A stretch of DNA of 64,000 bases, taken from Maribacter caenipelagi. Lineage in GTDB: Bacteria; Bacteroidota; Bacteroidia; Flavobacteriales; Flavobacteriaceae. Positions 44,735 to 54,968 of this stretch are shown one piece after another. Location: NCBI RefSeq assembly GCF_004364175.1, contig NZ_SNZW01000020.1, positions 92,462-156,461 on the forward strand, read 5' to 3'. The translations under genes and the position numbers were made by a program. How positions within the stretch are numbered: position 1 is the stretch's first letter; each line of letters starts with the position of its first letter. The notes beneath the pieces are model-generated. The model did not search any database and was not told the origin of the DNA. It worked only from the letters and a program-made list of their open reading frames with translations.

Positions 44735-45233
44735 CGTGTTCCAAACAAGCAGATAGCCGCGCTTTGCTCGCTATGACGATTATTTAAAACGTCTTTGCGA
44801 GGAGCTTTTCGCGACGTGGCAATCTGTTGAATGTGTGTTTTGTATTTGGTTGATAGTTGTTCGTTGTTGGTTTTTCTCGATCGCTGAGCGTAGTCGGAGT
44901 GATGCGTGTTCCAAACAAGCAGATAGCCGCGCTTTGCTCGCTATGACGATTATTTAAAACGTCTTTGCGAGGAGCTTTTCGCGACGTGGCAATCTGTTGA
45001 AGGTGTGTTCTGGATTTGGTTGTTGGTTTTACTCGGTTGCTGAGCTTACTCGGTCACTGAGCGTAGCCGAAGTGATGCGTGTTCCAAACGAGCAGATAGC
45101 CGCGCTTCGCTCGCTATGACGATTATTTAAAACGTCTTTGCGAGGAGCTTTTCGCGACGTAGCAATCTGTTGAAGGTGTGTTCTGGATTTGGTTGTTGGT
45201 CTTACTCGGTCGCTGAGCGTAGCCGAAGTGATT
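44735..45233 (+). repeat. Three direct repeats of 156-173 bp
   Basis: Units begin at 44735, 44905 and 45078 with CGTGTTCCAAAC; a fourth start at 45234 is truncated. Each contains AGATAGCCGCGCTT, a TTGCGAGGAGCTTTTCGCGACG...GCAATCTGTTGAA element of a kind widespread in Bacteroidota genomes, and a GTTG-rich or CTCGGT tail. Units differ by scattered substitutions and by their tails. Confidence 0.85.
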
Positions 45234-45282
45234 CGTGTTCCAAAGTTCTCGACTGCGCTCGAAGTGACATTTCGGTTTTAGA

Positions 45283-45356
45283 AGAGTAAAAAGTACAGCG
45301 TATTAAGTCGTAAGTAATTAAAGAGTACAAAGTAATAAGTACAAAGTATTAAGTAG
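45283..45356 (+). repeat. Heptad repeat array, nAAGTAC type (10 units)
   Basis: Five 7-mers (AGAGTAA, AAAGTAC, AGCGTAT, TAAGTCG, TAAGTAA), a 4-nt slip, then five more (AGAGTAC, AAAGTAA, TAAGTAC, AAAGTAT, TAAGTAG). Short related arrays follow at 45399-45419 and, in the opposite sense, at 45436-45456. Confidence 0.7.
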
Positions 45357-45534
45357 TGGATGTGCAGTGTAAAGAGAATAGCATAAAGCAAACAGCTCTG
45401 AGTACGAAGTACGAAGAACTAACATAAACAGCTATGTACTATGTACTTAATACTTAATGCAAAAAACGCGCAGCGTTAAAAAAACTGTCAACTGGTACTG
45501 CCAACTGAATACTAGAACAAGTACTTAATACAAA

Positions 45535-45569
45535 AAACGAACAACGAACAACGAACAACCATCAACCAT
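45535..45569 (-). repeat. Heptad repeat array, GTTGnnn type (minus strand), entering engB
   Basis: Plus-strand 7-mers are AAACGAA, CAACGAA, CAACGAA, CAACCAT and CAACCAT. Read on the minus strand they supply the TGA stop of engB, as the array at 61 does for the first MetH gene. Confidence 0.7.
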
Positions 45570-46182
45570 TCTTCGTTGCCTCGAAAAACTTCTCGTTGAT
45601 ATCATCTATGTACGCCAGTACTTCATCGCGGCCGCTACGGTGGCTAGAGCTGGTGATAAAATGTGGCGGTGCTTCTTCCCACATGTCTTCTAACAATTGG
45701 TCCAAGTATTTTTTTACTTGACGCTCAACAGCTTTCGGTTTTAATTTATCTGCCTTGGTGAAGATGATGGCAAATGGTACTCCGTTTTCACCCATCCACT
45801 GCATGAACTCCATATCTATAGGTTGTGGGTCATGGCGAATATCTACAAGTACAAATGAACACACTAGCTGCTCTCGTTGTAAAAAGTAATTGGTGATGTA
45901 TTTTTGAAAGGTCTTTTTGTCTCTTTTAGAAACACGGGCATAACCGTAACCGGGTAAATCTACCAGAAACCAATTTTCATTGATCTTAAAATGGTTGATC
46001 AATTGTGTCTTACCAGGTCTGCCAGATGTTTTTGCCAAGCTTTTACGCTCGGTCAACATATTGATCAAAGAAGACTTACCCACGTTAGAACGGCCAATAA
46101 AGGCGTACTCAGGTAAAGGCTCTTTAGGGCATTTGGCAACATCAGAGTTGCTCATTACAAAGTCGGCCGACTTTATTTTCAT
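45562..46182 (-). CDS. engB: Ribosome biogenesis GTP-binding protein YsxC/EngB
   Basis: Starting at the ATG at 46182 gives 206 residues, the family length; the frame is open to 46218, but that would overlap the hydrolase gene. G1 is GRSNVGKSS (about residue 28), G3 is DLPGYGYA, and G4 is TKAD. The GTPase acts in 50S subunit assembly. The final residues KNG and the stop come from a GTTGATG heptad array. Confidence 0.93.
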   Translation of the reverse strand: MKIKSADFVMSNSDVAKCPKEPLPEYAFIGRSNVGKSSLINMLTERKSLAKTSGRPGKTQLINHFKINENWFLVDLPGYGYARVSKRDKKTFQKYITNYFLQREQLVCSFVLVDIRHDPQPIDMEFMQWMGENGVPFAIIFTKADKLKPKAVERQVKKYLDQLLEDMWEEAPPHFITSSSHRSGRDEVLAYIDDINEKFFEATKNG

Positions 46183-46193
46183 CCGTAGGGTAT

Positions 46194-46958
46194 TTAGAAA
46201 TTGTTTTTCGTCAACCACTCATCAAGAATGGTATTGAATTCGTCTGGGTGCTCCATCATCGGTGCATGTCCGCATTTATCCATCCAATATAAATCTGAAT
46301 TCGGTAAAAGCTCATCGAACAGTTCTGCAACATCTGGCGGAGTAACCGTATCATTTTTTCCCCAAATAATACACGTAGGGGTTTGCATGCTAGGTAAATC
46401 TTGCGCCATATTATGACGAATGGCACTTTTGGCAATTGCCAAGGTCTTTACCAATTTTACACGATCGTTAACCGTAGCGAAAACTTCATCTACGATCTCT
46501 TTGGTAGCAACTTCTGGGTCATAGAAAACATCTTGTGCCTTCTTTTTAATAAACTCATAATCACCACGTTTAGGGTAGCCATCGCCCATTGCGCTTTCAT
46601 AAAGACCAGAACTACCGGTGATCACCAATGCCTTTACTTTGGCAGGGTATAATTTGGTGTGTAAAAGACCAATGTGGCCACCTAAAGAGTTGCCTAAAAG
46701 AATAACATCGTCTAGCTCTTTATAGTCAATGAATTTTTTAAGGTATTTGGCAAAATTCTTTACCGTTGTCTTTAACATCGGCATAGAATATAGGGGCAGT
46801 TCAGGTATAAGAACTTTGTAACCTTTAGGGGGGAAATAAGTATTCACTCCTTCAAAATTACTGAGTCCGCCCATCAATCCGTGTAGAATAATAATGGGTT
46901 TTCCTTCGCCTTTTTCTATATACTTAAATCCTCCGTCGTTGATCAAATCGTTTTCCAT
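46194..46958 (-). CDS. Alpha/beta hydrolase
   Basis: With the ATG at 46958 the protein has 254 residues; a GTG two codons upstream is possible. It shows the oxyanion HGLMGG (about residue 25), the nucleophile elbow GNSLGG near 90, and a C-terminal catalytic His in [11 protein letters not shown]. No substrate can be assigned. It is 11 bases upstream of engB on the same strand. Confidence 0.88.
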   Translation of the reverse strand: MENDLINDGGFKYIEKGEGKPIIILHGLMGGLSNFEGVNTYFPPKGYKVLIPELPLYSMPMLKTTVKNFAKYLKKFIDYKELDDVILLGNSLGGHIGLLHTKLYPAKVKALVITGSSGLYESAMGDGYPKRGDYEFIKKKAQDVFYDPEVATKEIVDEVFATVNDRVKLVKTLAIAKSAIRHNMAQDLPSMQTPTCIIWGKNDTVTPPDVAELFDELLPNSDLYWMDKCGHAPMMEHPDEFNTILDEWLTKNNF

Positions 46959-47079
46959 GCGCACTACTCATCAGTAATTGTCCAAATATAGGTAATTACC
47001 GAGAATAGCAAACAACTCTTTTCGATAAGGTGACAACAAGAAACTCTGAGAATTCACTTTTTCAAGATTTACAGCCCGA

Positions 47080-47175
47080 GTGGTAAAATGAACCCATAAA
47101 AATCGATGAAGTGCAAAAAGGTGTTCAAAAGTGGGGTAATTTATTAACAAAGTGGCTTTTAGTGGTAAAATGTGG
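47080..47175 (+). promoter_or_regulatory. 10-bp phased GTGG boxes, candidate MraZ operator
   Basis: GTGG occurs at 47152, 47162 and 47172, exactly 10 bp apart, in units AGTGGCTTTT, AGTGGTAAAA and TGTGGTAATA. A weaker set GTGC, GTGT, GTGG sits at 47111, 47121 and 47131, and another AGTGGTAAAATG at 47079. MraZ of other bacteria binds GTG(G)-type boxes repeated every 10 bp upstream of its own gene. The spacing is seen; the binding is inferred. Confidence 0.65.
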
Positions 47176-47187
47176 TAATAATATTTA

Positions 47188-47195
47188 TATATTTG
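47188..47195 (+). promoter_or_regulatory. Candidate -7 element of the dcw operon
   Basis: TATATTTG fits TAnnTTTG. It lies 26 nt before the mraZ TTG start and directly after the GTGG boxes, so bound MraZ would cover the promoter. Confidence 0.55.
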
Positions 47196-47221
47196 AGTTA
47201 TATAAACTAAACACATCCAAT

Positions 47222-47695
47222 TTGGACATCTTTTTCTTTGGGACATTTAACTGCAAGGCTGATGCTAAGGGGCGTATTATGCTCCCTGTTGCGCTGCGCA
47301 ATCAAGTGGCTCCGATCCTAAAAGATGGCTTCTTTATCAAAAAATCATATTTGAGCGAGTGTTTAGAGTTATACCCTGCTTATGAGTGGCACAGAGTAAT
47401 GGCAGAATTGAACGAGAAGAGCAGGTTCGATGAAGAAAACCTACAGTTTATAAGAATGTATACTGCAGGGCTTCGTCAAGTAGAAGTAGATTCTACCGGA
47501 CGATTATTGATACCGAAAGACATTATTTCATTAGGCGGCATTACCAAAGAAGTAGTCATTGCACCAATAGGCAAGCGCTTAGAGATTTGGGACAAAAAAG
47601 CGTACGATGAATCTATTAACGCATCGAAAGAAGAGAAGGTGGAGTTGGCAAAGCGTGTAATGTTAGGTAAAAAACCAAGTGGAGATGTATCATAA
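47222..47695 (+). CDS. mraZ: Division/cell wall cluster transcriptional regulator MraZ
   Basis: The conserved protein starts at FFGTFNCKADAKGRIMLP, so TTG 47222 (MDIFFFGTF) is the likely start, giving 157 residues; the frame is open to 47111, but that part would run through the promoter. Two AbrB-like SpoVT/MraZ domains are visible, with DAKGRIMLP and DSTGRLLIPKD as their DNA-binding loops. MraZ binds repeats ahead of its own operon. It overlaps rsmH by 17 nt. Confidence 0.93.
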   Translation: MDIFFFGTFNCKADAKGRIMLPVALRNQVAPILKDGFFIKKSYLSECLELYPAYEWHRVMAELNEKSRFDEENLQFIRMYTAGLRQVEVDSTGRLLIPKDIISLGGITKEVVIAPIGKRLEIWDKKAYDESINASKEEKVELAKRVMLGKKPSGDVS

Positions 47696-48587
47696 CCCAG
47701 TATTGCTGAAAGAATCGGTCGATGGGTTGAACATCAAAGAAGATGGTATATATGTAGATGTGACATTTGGCGGTGGCGGTCACTCTAAAGAGATATTGAA
47801 AAGGTTGGGAAAAGAAGGCAAGTTGTATGCTTTTGATCAAGATGAAGATGCGCAAGCAAATGCATTAGGTGATCCAAGATTTACGCTTATCGCGGAGAAT
47901 TTTAGATACATCACCCAGTTTTTAAAGTTCTATGGCATAAAGAAGGTAGATGGTATTCTGGCGGATTTCGGAGTTTCATCGCATCAGTTCGATCAAGCGG
48001 AAAGAGGATTTTCTACCCGTTTCGATGCGGATCTGGATATGCGAATGAGCAAACGTAATACGCTATCGGCTTTTGAAGTGGTAAACAAGTACTCATATGA
48101 TGACCTACGAAAAGTGTTGTTCGAGTACGGCGATATCAGAAATGCGAACGCAATGGCAAAAGTAATTGTTGCCAGTAGGGAAGAAGAGCAGATACAAACT
48201 ACCGATGCGCTAAAAACAGTGTTGAAGCAGTTTTTACCAGAACATAGACAGCATAAAATATTGGCGCAGATATATCAAGCGATTCGTATAGAAGTGAATC
48301 AAGAGATAGAAGTGATCAAAGAGTTTTTGGAGCAAGCTCCAGACTTGTTAAATGAAAAAGGAAGGCTAAGTGTAATTAGCTACCACTCTTTAGAAGACAG
48401 ACTTGTAAAAAGATTTATAAGGGCAGGTCAGTTTGAAGGAGAGCCGGAAAAGGATTTTTACGGGAATATAGATGTACCGTTAAAAAAGGTTGGTGGTTTG
48501 ATAGTACCGACTAGAGAAGAAATAAAATTGAATAACAGAGCACGTAGTGCAAAATTGAGAATAGCAGAGCGTAATGGCGAAAAATAA
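47679..48587 (+). CDS. rsmH: 16S rRNA (cytosine1402-N4)-methyltransferase
   Basis: This 302-residue protein has the SAM motif DVTFGGGGHS (about 28-37), the ADFGVSSHQFD block and the RAIRIEVNQE block (as QAIRIEVNQEIEVI) of RsmH. It methylates C1402 of 16S rRNA. An ATG two codons downstream (47685) could also start it. It overlaps both neighbours, as is typical for dcw. Confidence 0.95.
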   Translation: MEMYHNPVLLKESVDGLNIKEDGIYVDVTFGGGGHSKEILKRLGKEGKLYAFDQDEDAQANALGDPRFTLIAENFRYITQFLKFYGIKKVDGILADFGVSSHQFDQAERGFSTRFDADLDMRMSKRNTLSAFEVVNKYSYDDLRKVLFEYGDIRNANAMAKVIVASREEEQIQTTDALKTVLKQFLPEHRQHKILAQIYQAIRIEVNQEIEVIKEFLEQAPDLLNEKGRLSVISYHSLEDRLVKRFIRAGQFEGEPEKDFYGNIDVPLKKVGGLIVPTREEIKLNNRARSAKLRIAERNGEK

Positions 48588-48915
48588 AGTGAAAACGGGT
48601 GTATTGGACCTATTGAAGGGTAAATTTTTGGTGAGCGGAGACGCCCCTAAAAATTGGCTGTTCATTATTTTCATTTCTTTTTTGGCAACGGTAATGATCA
48701 GTAGCTCTCACAGCGCCGATCAAAAAGTACACCGCATTGCGTTATTGAACGAAGAAGTAAAAGAACTTCGTAACGAGTTCGTAGATATGCGATCAGACGT
48801 GCAGCAGCTAAAATTAGAATCGAGCATTACCGGTAAAATATCGGAAAAAGGACTGTTTCCTTCAGAGAATCCCCCGCAGAAAATTAAGGTGAAATCTTTA
48901 AAAGAGGAGGAATAA
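48574..48915 (+). CDS. ftsL: FtsL-like cell division protein
   Basis: This 113-residue bitopic protein has one membrane segment at about 27-45 (NWLFIIFISFLATVMIS) and a short periplasmic coiled coil (RIALLNEEVKELRNEFVDMR). That topology, and the place between rsmH and ftsI, fits FtsL; the sequence itself diverges widely in this family. It overlaps rsmH by 14 nt and ftsI by one base. Confidence 0.8.
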   Translation: MAKNKVKTGVLDLLKGKFLVSGDAPKNWLFIIFISFLATVMISSSHSADQKVHRIALLNEEVKELRNEFVDMRSDVQQLKLESSITGKISEKGLFPSENPPQKIKVKSLKEEE

Positions 48916-50921
48916 TGGCGGCAACAGAAAAAAGCATATTAAAAAGGCTCTACATAGTGGCGGGTTTTATGGTGCTCTTTGCGGGCGCAGTGTTATTCAA
49001 GCTGGTTTCTATACAGGTAGTAGACGGTGAAAAATATCAGGCATTGGCCGATACGCGTACCGAGCGAATGTTTACCATTGAGCCGAACAGAGGTAACCTA
49101 TATTCTGACGATGGTAGCCTTTTGGCAACTTCAGTATCTAAATACACCATCCGTTTTGATGCCGTAACCGTTAGCAACGAAGATTTTAAAGAAAACGTAA
49201 AACCGTTGGCAGATGCCTTGGCAAAGAATTTCGGGAAAACATCTTCTCATTACCAGCAGGTTTTAAGAAAAGCAAGAGAGAATAAAAATAGATATGCATT
49301 GCTTGTGCGTAACCTAGATTATTCTGAATATATGGCGGTAAAGAAATTTCCGCTATTGAATAAAGGTGCATATAAAGGCGGACTCATTATTGAGCAGCAT
49401 ACGAAAAGAGAGCATCCGTTAGGTAAAATTGCCGAGCGTAGTGTTGGGTATGAGCGTGTAGATGAAAACGGATATTATACCCGTGTAGGTATGGAAGGTG
49501 CTTTTGGCGAATACCTAAGAGGAATTTCTGGAAAGCGTTTAAAGCAAAAAATAGCAAAAGGGCAGTGGAAGCCTATCGGTAACGATAATATCATTGAGCC
49601 AAAAGATGGTTACGATGTGTATTCGACCATTGACATTAATATACAAGATATAGCGCACCATGCACTTTTAGGTCAGTTAGAGAAATATCAAGCAGACCAC
49701 GGTACGGTAATCGTAATGGAGGTGAAAACCGGTGAGGTAAAAGCAATATCAAATTTGGGTCAGACTGCTGGTGGTAAATATTACGAGCGGTTGAACTATG
49801 CTATTGGTGAATCTCATGAACCAGGTTCAACATTCAAGTTGGTGAATTTGGTCGCTGCCTTAGAAGATAAAGTGATAGATACCAGTTCTGTAATCGATAC
49901 CGAAAAAGGAGCTTGGAAATTATATAGACATACCATTAGAGATACCAAGCGTGGCGGACACGGAAAAATTACCATGTCTGAAGCTTTTGAAGTATCGTCG
50001 AATGTTGCTTTTGCTAAAATGATACATGAAGGGTATAAGAACGACCCAGAGAAATATGTGAACCGATTAATGAGCATGGGTATTCACAAAGAATTAGGGT
50101 TGCCAGTCGTTGGCGAAGGAAAACCTGTATTGCGTTACCCAGGTGATAAAGGATGGTCAGGTCTTTCATTGGCGCAAATGGCTTATGGCTATGAGGTGTC
50201 TATGACTCCGTTGCAAACATTGGCATTTTATAATGCTATTGCGAACGACGGTGAAATGGTGAAGCCACGATTGTTGAAAGAAGTTAAGGAGTGGAACAAG
50301 ACTATTGAGAAGTTCGACAAAAAAGTATTGAACTCCGCAATTTGTTCGCAATCTACGGTTAAAAAGGTGCAACAGATATTAAAGAATGTAGTAGAAAAAG
50401 ATCATGGTACTGGTCACCGTATGTACTCTGAAAATTTTTCTATGGCAGGAAAAACAGGAACTACGCAGACCAACTATGTATCTAAAGATAAATCGAAATA
50501 CGAATATATTTCTTCGTTCGCAGGATATTTTCCGGCAGACAATCCGAAGTATTCTTGTATCGTAGTAATTCATAAGCCAGATAAAAGTGTTGGGTATTAC
50601 GGTGCCGATGTATCGGGTCCGGTATTTAAGTCCGTAGCACAAAAAGTATATGCAACATCGCCCTTAACAAGTGAAGTTGATGTAAAAAATGTATTGATAG
50701 CTAAAAATGAAGACTCACACCAAGGGTACTATAAGGTAGCACAGCAAAAATATTCCTCCATGCCAAATGTAAAAGGTATGTGTGGTATGGATGCTATTGC
50801 CATTCTTGAGAATTTAGGAATAGAAGTAGAGGTAAAAGGAAATGGAAAGGTCAAAAACCAATCTATTACCAAGGGCACCGATTTAAAATCAGTGAAAAAA
50901 ATAGTGTTAGAATTAATATGA
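48915..50921 (+). CDS. ftsI: Septal peptidoglycan transpeptidase (PBP3) with C-terminal PASTA domain
   Basis: This 668-residue protein has an N-terminal membrane anchor (about 10-32), a PBP dimer domain, and a transpeptidase domain with GSTFK (SxxK, about residue 303), SSN (about 359) and KTGTT (about 514). One C-terminal PASTA repeat follows from about residue 610 (MPNVKGMCGMDAIAILENLG). It crosslinks septal peptidoglycan with FtsW. Its stop overlaps the murE start. Confidence 0.95.
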   Translation: MAATEKSILKRLYIVAGFMVLFAGAVLFKLVSIQVVDGEKYQALADTRTERMFTIEPNRGNLYSDDGSLLATSVSKYTIRFDAVTVSNEDFKENVKPLADALAKNFGKTSSHYQQVLRKARENKNRYALLVRNLDYSEYMAVKKFPLLNKGAYKGGLIIEQHTKREHPLGKIAERSVGYERVDENGYYTRVGMEGAFGEYLRGISGKRLKQKIAKGQWKPIGNDNIIEPKDGYDVYSTIDINIQDIAHHALLGQLEKYQADHGTVIVMEVKTGEVKAISNLGQTAGGKYYERLNYAIGESHEPGSTFKLVNLVAALEDKVIDTSSVIDTEKGAWKLYRHTIRDTKRGGHGKITMSEAFEVSSNVAFAKMIHEGYKNDPEKYVNRLMSMGIHKELGLPVVGEGKPVLRYPGDKGWSGLSLAQMAYGYEVSMTPLQTLAFYNAIANDGEMVKPRLLKEVKEWNKTIEKFDKKVLNSAICSQSTVKKVQQILKNVVEKDHGTGHRMYSENFSMAGKTGTTQTNYVSKDKSKYEYISSFAGYFPADNPKYSCIVVIHKPDKSVGYYGADVSGPVFKSVAQKVYATSPLTSEVDVKNVLIAKNEDSHQGYYKVAQQKYSSMPNVKGMCGMDAIAILENLGIEVEVKGNGKVKNQSITKGTDLKSVKKIVLELI

Positions 50922-52381
50922 TGCATTTAAAGGACATATTATATGGAGTGCGTATTACTGCTGTTAGCGGTACTACCTCTTGTGATATAGCCTCAGTTTG
51001 TTTTGATTCTCGCGAGGTGCAAAAAGGTGATGCTTTTGTTGCAATAAAAGGTACGGTTACAGATGGCCATAAATATATTGATGCAGTGGTGAAGGCTGGT
51101 GCAAGGGCAATTGTTTGTGAGCAGTTACCAGATAAAATGGTAGATGATGTTACGTATGTACAAGTAGAAAACGGGAATCAGGCATTGGCGTTGATGGCTT
51201 CTAACTATTACGGTACTCCATCTAAGAATTTAAAATTAGTAGGTGTTACGGGTACAAATGGTAAAACCACGGTATCTAGTTTATTATATCAGTTATTCAA
51301 AAAAGCAGGATATAAAGTAGGCTTGTTGTCCACTATAAAAATTATGGTCGATGATACCGTTTTTCCAACAAAACATACCACTCCCGATGCATTGGTGATC
51401 AATAAACATTTAAAATTGATGAACGATGCCGGTGTAGAGTATTGCTTTATGGAGGTAAGTTCTCATGGTATCCACCAGAAAAGAACCGAAGGCTTGGTTT
51501 TCGAGGGGGCGATTTTTACGAACCTGTCTCACGACCACTTAGACTATCATAAAACATTTGCAGAGTACCGCGATACCAAGAAAATATTATTTGATCAATT
51601 ACCAAAAACGGCATTTGCATTAACCAATGTAGATGATAAGAACGGGTTGGTCATGTTACAGAATACAAAGGCTAGAAAAGCAAGCTACGCCCTAAAGAAC
51701 TATGCAGATTACAGAGCACAGATATTAGAAAATCAGTTCGACGGTCAGTTGTTGAAAATCAACGACCATGAGCTTTGGACGAAGTTAATAGGTCATTTCA
51801 ATGCATATAACATGCTGGCGATTTATGCAACGGCAGATTTATTAGGATTGGAGCAATTAGAAACCCTGCGCTTATTAAGCGAGTTGGAAAATGTAGATGG
51901 TAGGTTTCAATATTACATATCAAAGAAAAAAATTACGGCAATAGTTGATTATGCCCATACGCCGGACGCCCTAAAAAATGTGCTTGAGACAATCAACACG
52001 TTGAGAACTGGAAATGAAAACGTCATCACCGTTGTGGGGTGTGGTGGCGATAGAGACAGATCTAAGCGTCCGGTAATGGGTCATATCGCATCAGAGATGA
52101 GCAACAAAATTATATTCACCTCTGATAATCCTAGAACGGAGTCCCCATCTGAGATTATTTCAGAAATGGAGGCAGGTGTAGAGCCGCAAAACGTGAAAAA
52201 GATTTTATCCATTGAAAATAGGGAGCAGGCCATTAAAACGGCATGTCAATTGGCAGATGATAACGATATCATATTAGTTGCCGGTAAAGGTCATGAGACC
52301 TACCAAGAGACCAATGGCGTACGCATAGATTTCGACGATTTTAAAATAGTAAAAGAGCTTTTAGAGAGCTTAGAAAAATAA
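50918..52381 (+). CDS. murE: UDP-MurNAc-tripeptide synthetase (meso-DAP adding)
   Basis: This 487-residue ligase has the ATP loop [11 protein letters not shown] (about 108) and, in the C-terminal domain, SDNPRTESP, the DNPR motif that marks meso-diaminopimelate rather than lysine as substrate. Start codons ATG 50918 and 50921 are adjacent; either works. It overlaps ftsI by four bases. Confidence 0.95.
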   Translation: MMHLKDILYGVRITAVSGTTSCDIASVCFDSREVQKGDAFVAIKGTVTDGHKYIDAVVKAGARAIVCEQLPDKMVDDVTYVQVENGNQALALMASNYYGTPSKNLKLVGVTGTNGKTTVSSLLYQLFKKAGYKVGLLSTIKIMVDDTVFPTKHTTPDALVINKHLKLMNDAGVEYCFMEVSSHGIHQKRTEGLVFEGAIFTNLSHDHLDYHKTFAEYRDTKKILFDQLPKTAFALTNVDDKNGLVMLQNTKARKASYALKNYADYRAQILENQFDGQLLKINDHELWTKLIGHFNAYNMLAIYATADLLGLEQLETLRLLSELENVDGRFQYYISKKKITAIVDYAHTPDALKNVLETINTLRTGNENVITVVGCGGDRDRSKRPVMGHIASEMSNKIIFTSDNPRTESPSEIISEMEAGVEPQNVKKILSIENREQAIKTACQLADDNDIILVAGKGHETYQETNGVRIDFDDFKIVKELLESLEK

Positions 52382-52412
52382 CCAAGGCTTAGTAGCAAAG
52401 AATATAGATTAT

Positions 52413-53633
52413 ATGTTAACCTACCTGTTCGAATATTTAGAAAAACAATACCAGTTGCCTGGAGCTTCGCTGTTTCAGTTCAGCACATTTCGTGCGGCAA
52501 TGGCTATACTGTTTTCATTGATGATTGCGACGGTATACGGTAAGCGTATAATTCTATTTCTTCAAAAGCAGCAAGTAGGTGAAACTATTCGCGATTTAGG
52601 TTTAGATGGTCAAAAGCAAAAGGCAGGTACACCAACCATGGGTGGGGTTATCATTATTATGTCTACCCTGATTCCTGTATTGTTATTTGCAAGATTGGAG
52701 AATATTTACATAATACTATTGATTTTCACCATGCTTTGGATGGGGGCGATCGGATTTTTAGATGATTACATCAAAGTATTTAAAAAGAACAAAGAAGGAT
52801 TAAAAGGACGGTTTAAGGTTTTAGGTCAGGTAACGCTTGGGCTCATAGTTGGTGCGGTTCTATATTTCCACCCAGAAGTGACTATGCGTGATCACGATAA
52901 GACCATAATTACACAAGAATACACTGTAGAACAGGTAAAGGGAGAAGAAATTAAGTCGACCATGACAACGGTTCCTTTCTTTAAAAACAACGAGTTTGAT
53001 TATGGTAATTTGATATCATGGGCAGGCGACGGAGCAAAGGAATATGCTTGGTTGTTGTTCATACCCATTATTATTTTAATAGTTACGGCAGTATCTAACG
53101 GAGCAAATTTAACCGATGGTATTGATGGTCTCGCGGCAGGTACATCGGCAATAATAGTATTTACGCTAGGCATTTTTGCCTTGGTATCTGGTAACATCAT
53201 ATTTTCTGATTATTTAGATATCATGTACATACCACGAGTAGGTGAGCTACTAGTATTTATAACCGCTTTTGTAGGAGCCTTGATCGGATTTTTATGGTAC
53301 AACGCTTTCCCAGCGCAAGTATTTATGGGCGATACGGGCAGTTTGACCATTGGTGGCGTAATCGCAGTAATCGCAATTATAGTTCGTAAAGAATTATTGA
53401 TACCCGTGTTATGCGGAATCTTCTTTGCAGAGTCACTTTCAGTAATGATGCAAGTAGGATATTTCAAGTACACGAAAAATAAATTTGGTGAAGGTAGACG
53501 TATATTTTTAATGTCGCCATTACATCATCACTACCAAAAAATAGGATATCACGAAAGTAAGATCGTAACCCGTTTTTGGATTGTAGGTATACTATTGGCC
53601 ATTGTAACTATAGTGACCTTAAAAATAAGATAA
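52413..53633 (+). CDS. mraY: Phospho-MurNAc-pentapeptide transferase
   Basis: This 406-residue integral membrane enzyme has about ten helices and the active-site motifs FLDDYIK (DDxxK, about 116), [10 protein letters not shown] (about 232) and PLHHHYQ (about 370). It makes lipid I on the inner face of the cytoplasmic membrane. An extended loop around 150-190 is longer than in Escherichia coli, as is common in Bacteroidota. Its TAA overlaps the murD ATG by one base. Confidence 0.95.
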   Translation: MLTYLFEYLEKQYQLPGASLFQFSTFRAAMAILFSLMIATVYGKRIILFLQKQQVGETIRDLGLDGQKQKAGTPTMGGVIIIMSTLIPVLLFARLENIYIILLIFTMLWMGAIGFLDDYIKVFKKNKEGLKGRFKVLGQVTLGLIVGAVLYFHPEVTMRDHDKTIITQEYTVEQVKGEEIKSTMTTVPFFKNNEFDYGNLISWAGDGAKEYAWLLFIPIIILIVTAVSNGANLTDGIDGLAAGTSAIIVFTLGIFALVSGNIIFSDYLDIMYIPRVGELLVFITAFVGALIGFLWYNAFPAQVFMGDTGSLTIGGVIAVIAIIVRKELLIPVLCGIFFAESLSVMMQVGYFKYTKNKFGEGRRIFLMSPLHHHYQKIGYHESKIVTRFWIVGILLAIVTIVTLKIR

Positions 53634-54967
53634 TGGCACTTTTAGTAGTACTTGGAGGTGGAGAAAGTGGCGTAGGAACAGCCATTTTAGGATTGAAGAA
53701 AGGATATGATGTATTTGTATCGGATAAAGGAAAAATAAAAGAGAAGTATAAAAACGTTCTTGAACATTTTGGAATTGATTGGGAAGAAGAACAGCATTCT
53801 GAAGACCGCATACTAAAAGCCGATTTGGTAATGAAGAGTCCGGGTATACCGGATAAAGTACCCTTGGTAAAGCAGTTGGTGGCGAACGGTGTTCCCGTAA
53901 TATCAGAGATAGAGTTTGCATCAAAATACACAGATGCAAAAATCATTGGTATTACCGGAAGTAACGGTAAAACGACCACTACCATGCTAACCAACCATAT
54001 TCTGGCAAATGCCGGATTAAAAGTGGGTATGGCAGGAAACATTGGTGATAGTTTTGCGAAAATGGTAGCGGAGAATGATTTTGAGTACTACGTACTTGAG
54101 ATAAGTAGTTTTCAATTAGACGGCATAATAGATTTTAAACCACACATTGCCGTGATAACGAATATTACACCAGATCATTTAGATCGGTATGAGTATGAGT
54201 TTGAAAACTACATCGCATCAAAATTCAGAATAGCGGAAAACCAAGACGAAAACGATTATTTGATTTATGATGCAGATGATGCGGTTTTGGTAGAATGGCT
54301 GAACAAGCACCCGGTTAAATCAAAATTAATGCCCTTTTCATTGAATAAAATATTTGAACAAGGCGCATTTATAGAACAAAACGAGATAATAATAAAAACA
54401 ACAACAGACACTATTAGCATGATTAAAGACACTTTGGCCTTAGAAGGTCAGCACAATGTAAAGAACACAATGGCAGCGGCAACAATTGCAAAATTAGTCG
54501 GTATCCGTAAGGAAACGATAAGAGCCTGTGTTTCTAATTTTCAAGGGGCTCCCCACCGTTTGGAGAAGGTGTTGAAAATACATCATGTAGAATATATCAA
54601 TGACTCAAAGGCAACGAATGTAAACGCTGCTTATTACGCATTAGATAGCATGAAAACACCTACTGTATGGATCGTAGGTGGTGTAGATAAGGGCAATGAG
54701 TACATGGAGTTAATGCCATTGGTACGTGAGAAGGTTAAGGCAATTATTTGCTTGGGCGAGAATAATGATAAGATAAAGCACGTATTTGGTAATGCTGTAG
54801 ATCTATTGGTAGAAACATACGCTATGGAAGAAGCGGTGAAAGTAGCCTATAAAATTGCAGAACGTGGCGATACGGTTTTGTTATCACCTGCATGTGCAAG
54901 TTTCGATTTGTTTAAAAACTATGAAGATCGCGGAGATCAATTTAAGAACTGTGTAAAAAACCTATAA
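53633..54967 (+). CDS. murD: UDP-MurNAc-L-alanine:D-glutamate ligase
   Basis: The ATG at 53633 starts [13 protein letters not shown] and gives 444 residues; an earlier in-frame start would lie inside mraY. The ATP loop ITGSNGKTTTT lies near residue 105, and LDRYEYEF and the C-terminal SPACASFDLF motif are typical of MurD. It adds D-glutamate to UDP-MurNAc-Ala. Confidence 0.95.
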   Translation: MALLVVLGGGESGVGTAILGLKKGYDVFVSDKGKIKEKYKNVLEHFGIDWEEEQHSEDRILKADLVMKSPGIPDKVPLVKQLVANGVPVISEIEFASKYTDAKIIGITGSNGKTTTTMLTNHILANAGLKVGMAGNIGDSFAKMVAENDFEYYVLEISSFQLDGIIDFKPHIAVITNITPDHLDRYEYEFENYIASKFRIAENQDENDYLIYDADDAVLVEWLNKHPVKSKLMPFSLNKIFEQGAFIEQNEIIIKTTTDTISMIKDTLALEGQHNVKNTMAAATIAKLVGIRKETIRACVSNFQGAPHRLEKVLKIHHVEYINDSKATNVNAAYYALDSMKTPTVWIVGGVDKGNEYMELMPLVREKVKAIICLGENNDKIKHVFGNAVDLLVETYAMEEAVKVAYKIAERGDTVLLSPACASFDLFKNYEDRGDQFKNCVKNL

Positions 54968-54968
54968 G

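Larger units (their letters stand above)
44313..45561. repeat. 1.2-kb repeat island without genes
   Basis: The region is built from interspersed elements: CAGTnnn words, a 25-bp-arm inverted repeat, a second imperfect inverted pair with TGTCAGTTCGAGTGA ends (44573-44713), three direct repeats of about 170 bp, nAAGTAC and CAACnnn heptads and an AACGC-GCA-GCGTT hairpin (45465-45477). No frame here looks like a gene. Confidence 0.8.

Noticed and set aside
44735..45233. Insertion sequence
   Set aside because: There is no transposase frame and no consistent terminal inverted repeats around the units.
48903..48914. Shine-Dalgarno site before ftsI (GAGGAGG)
   Set aside because: It encodes the Glu-rich end of FtsL, and other genes here lack such sites, so it is probably coding coincidence.
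53608..54042. 144-codon minus-strand frame over murD
   Set aside because: It is a mirror frame of a conserved gene.
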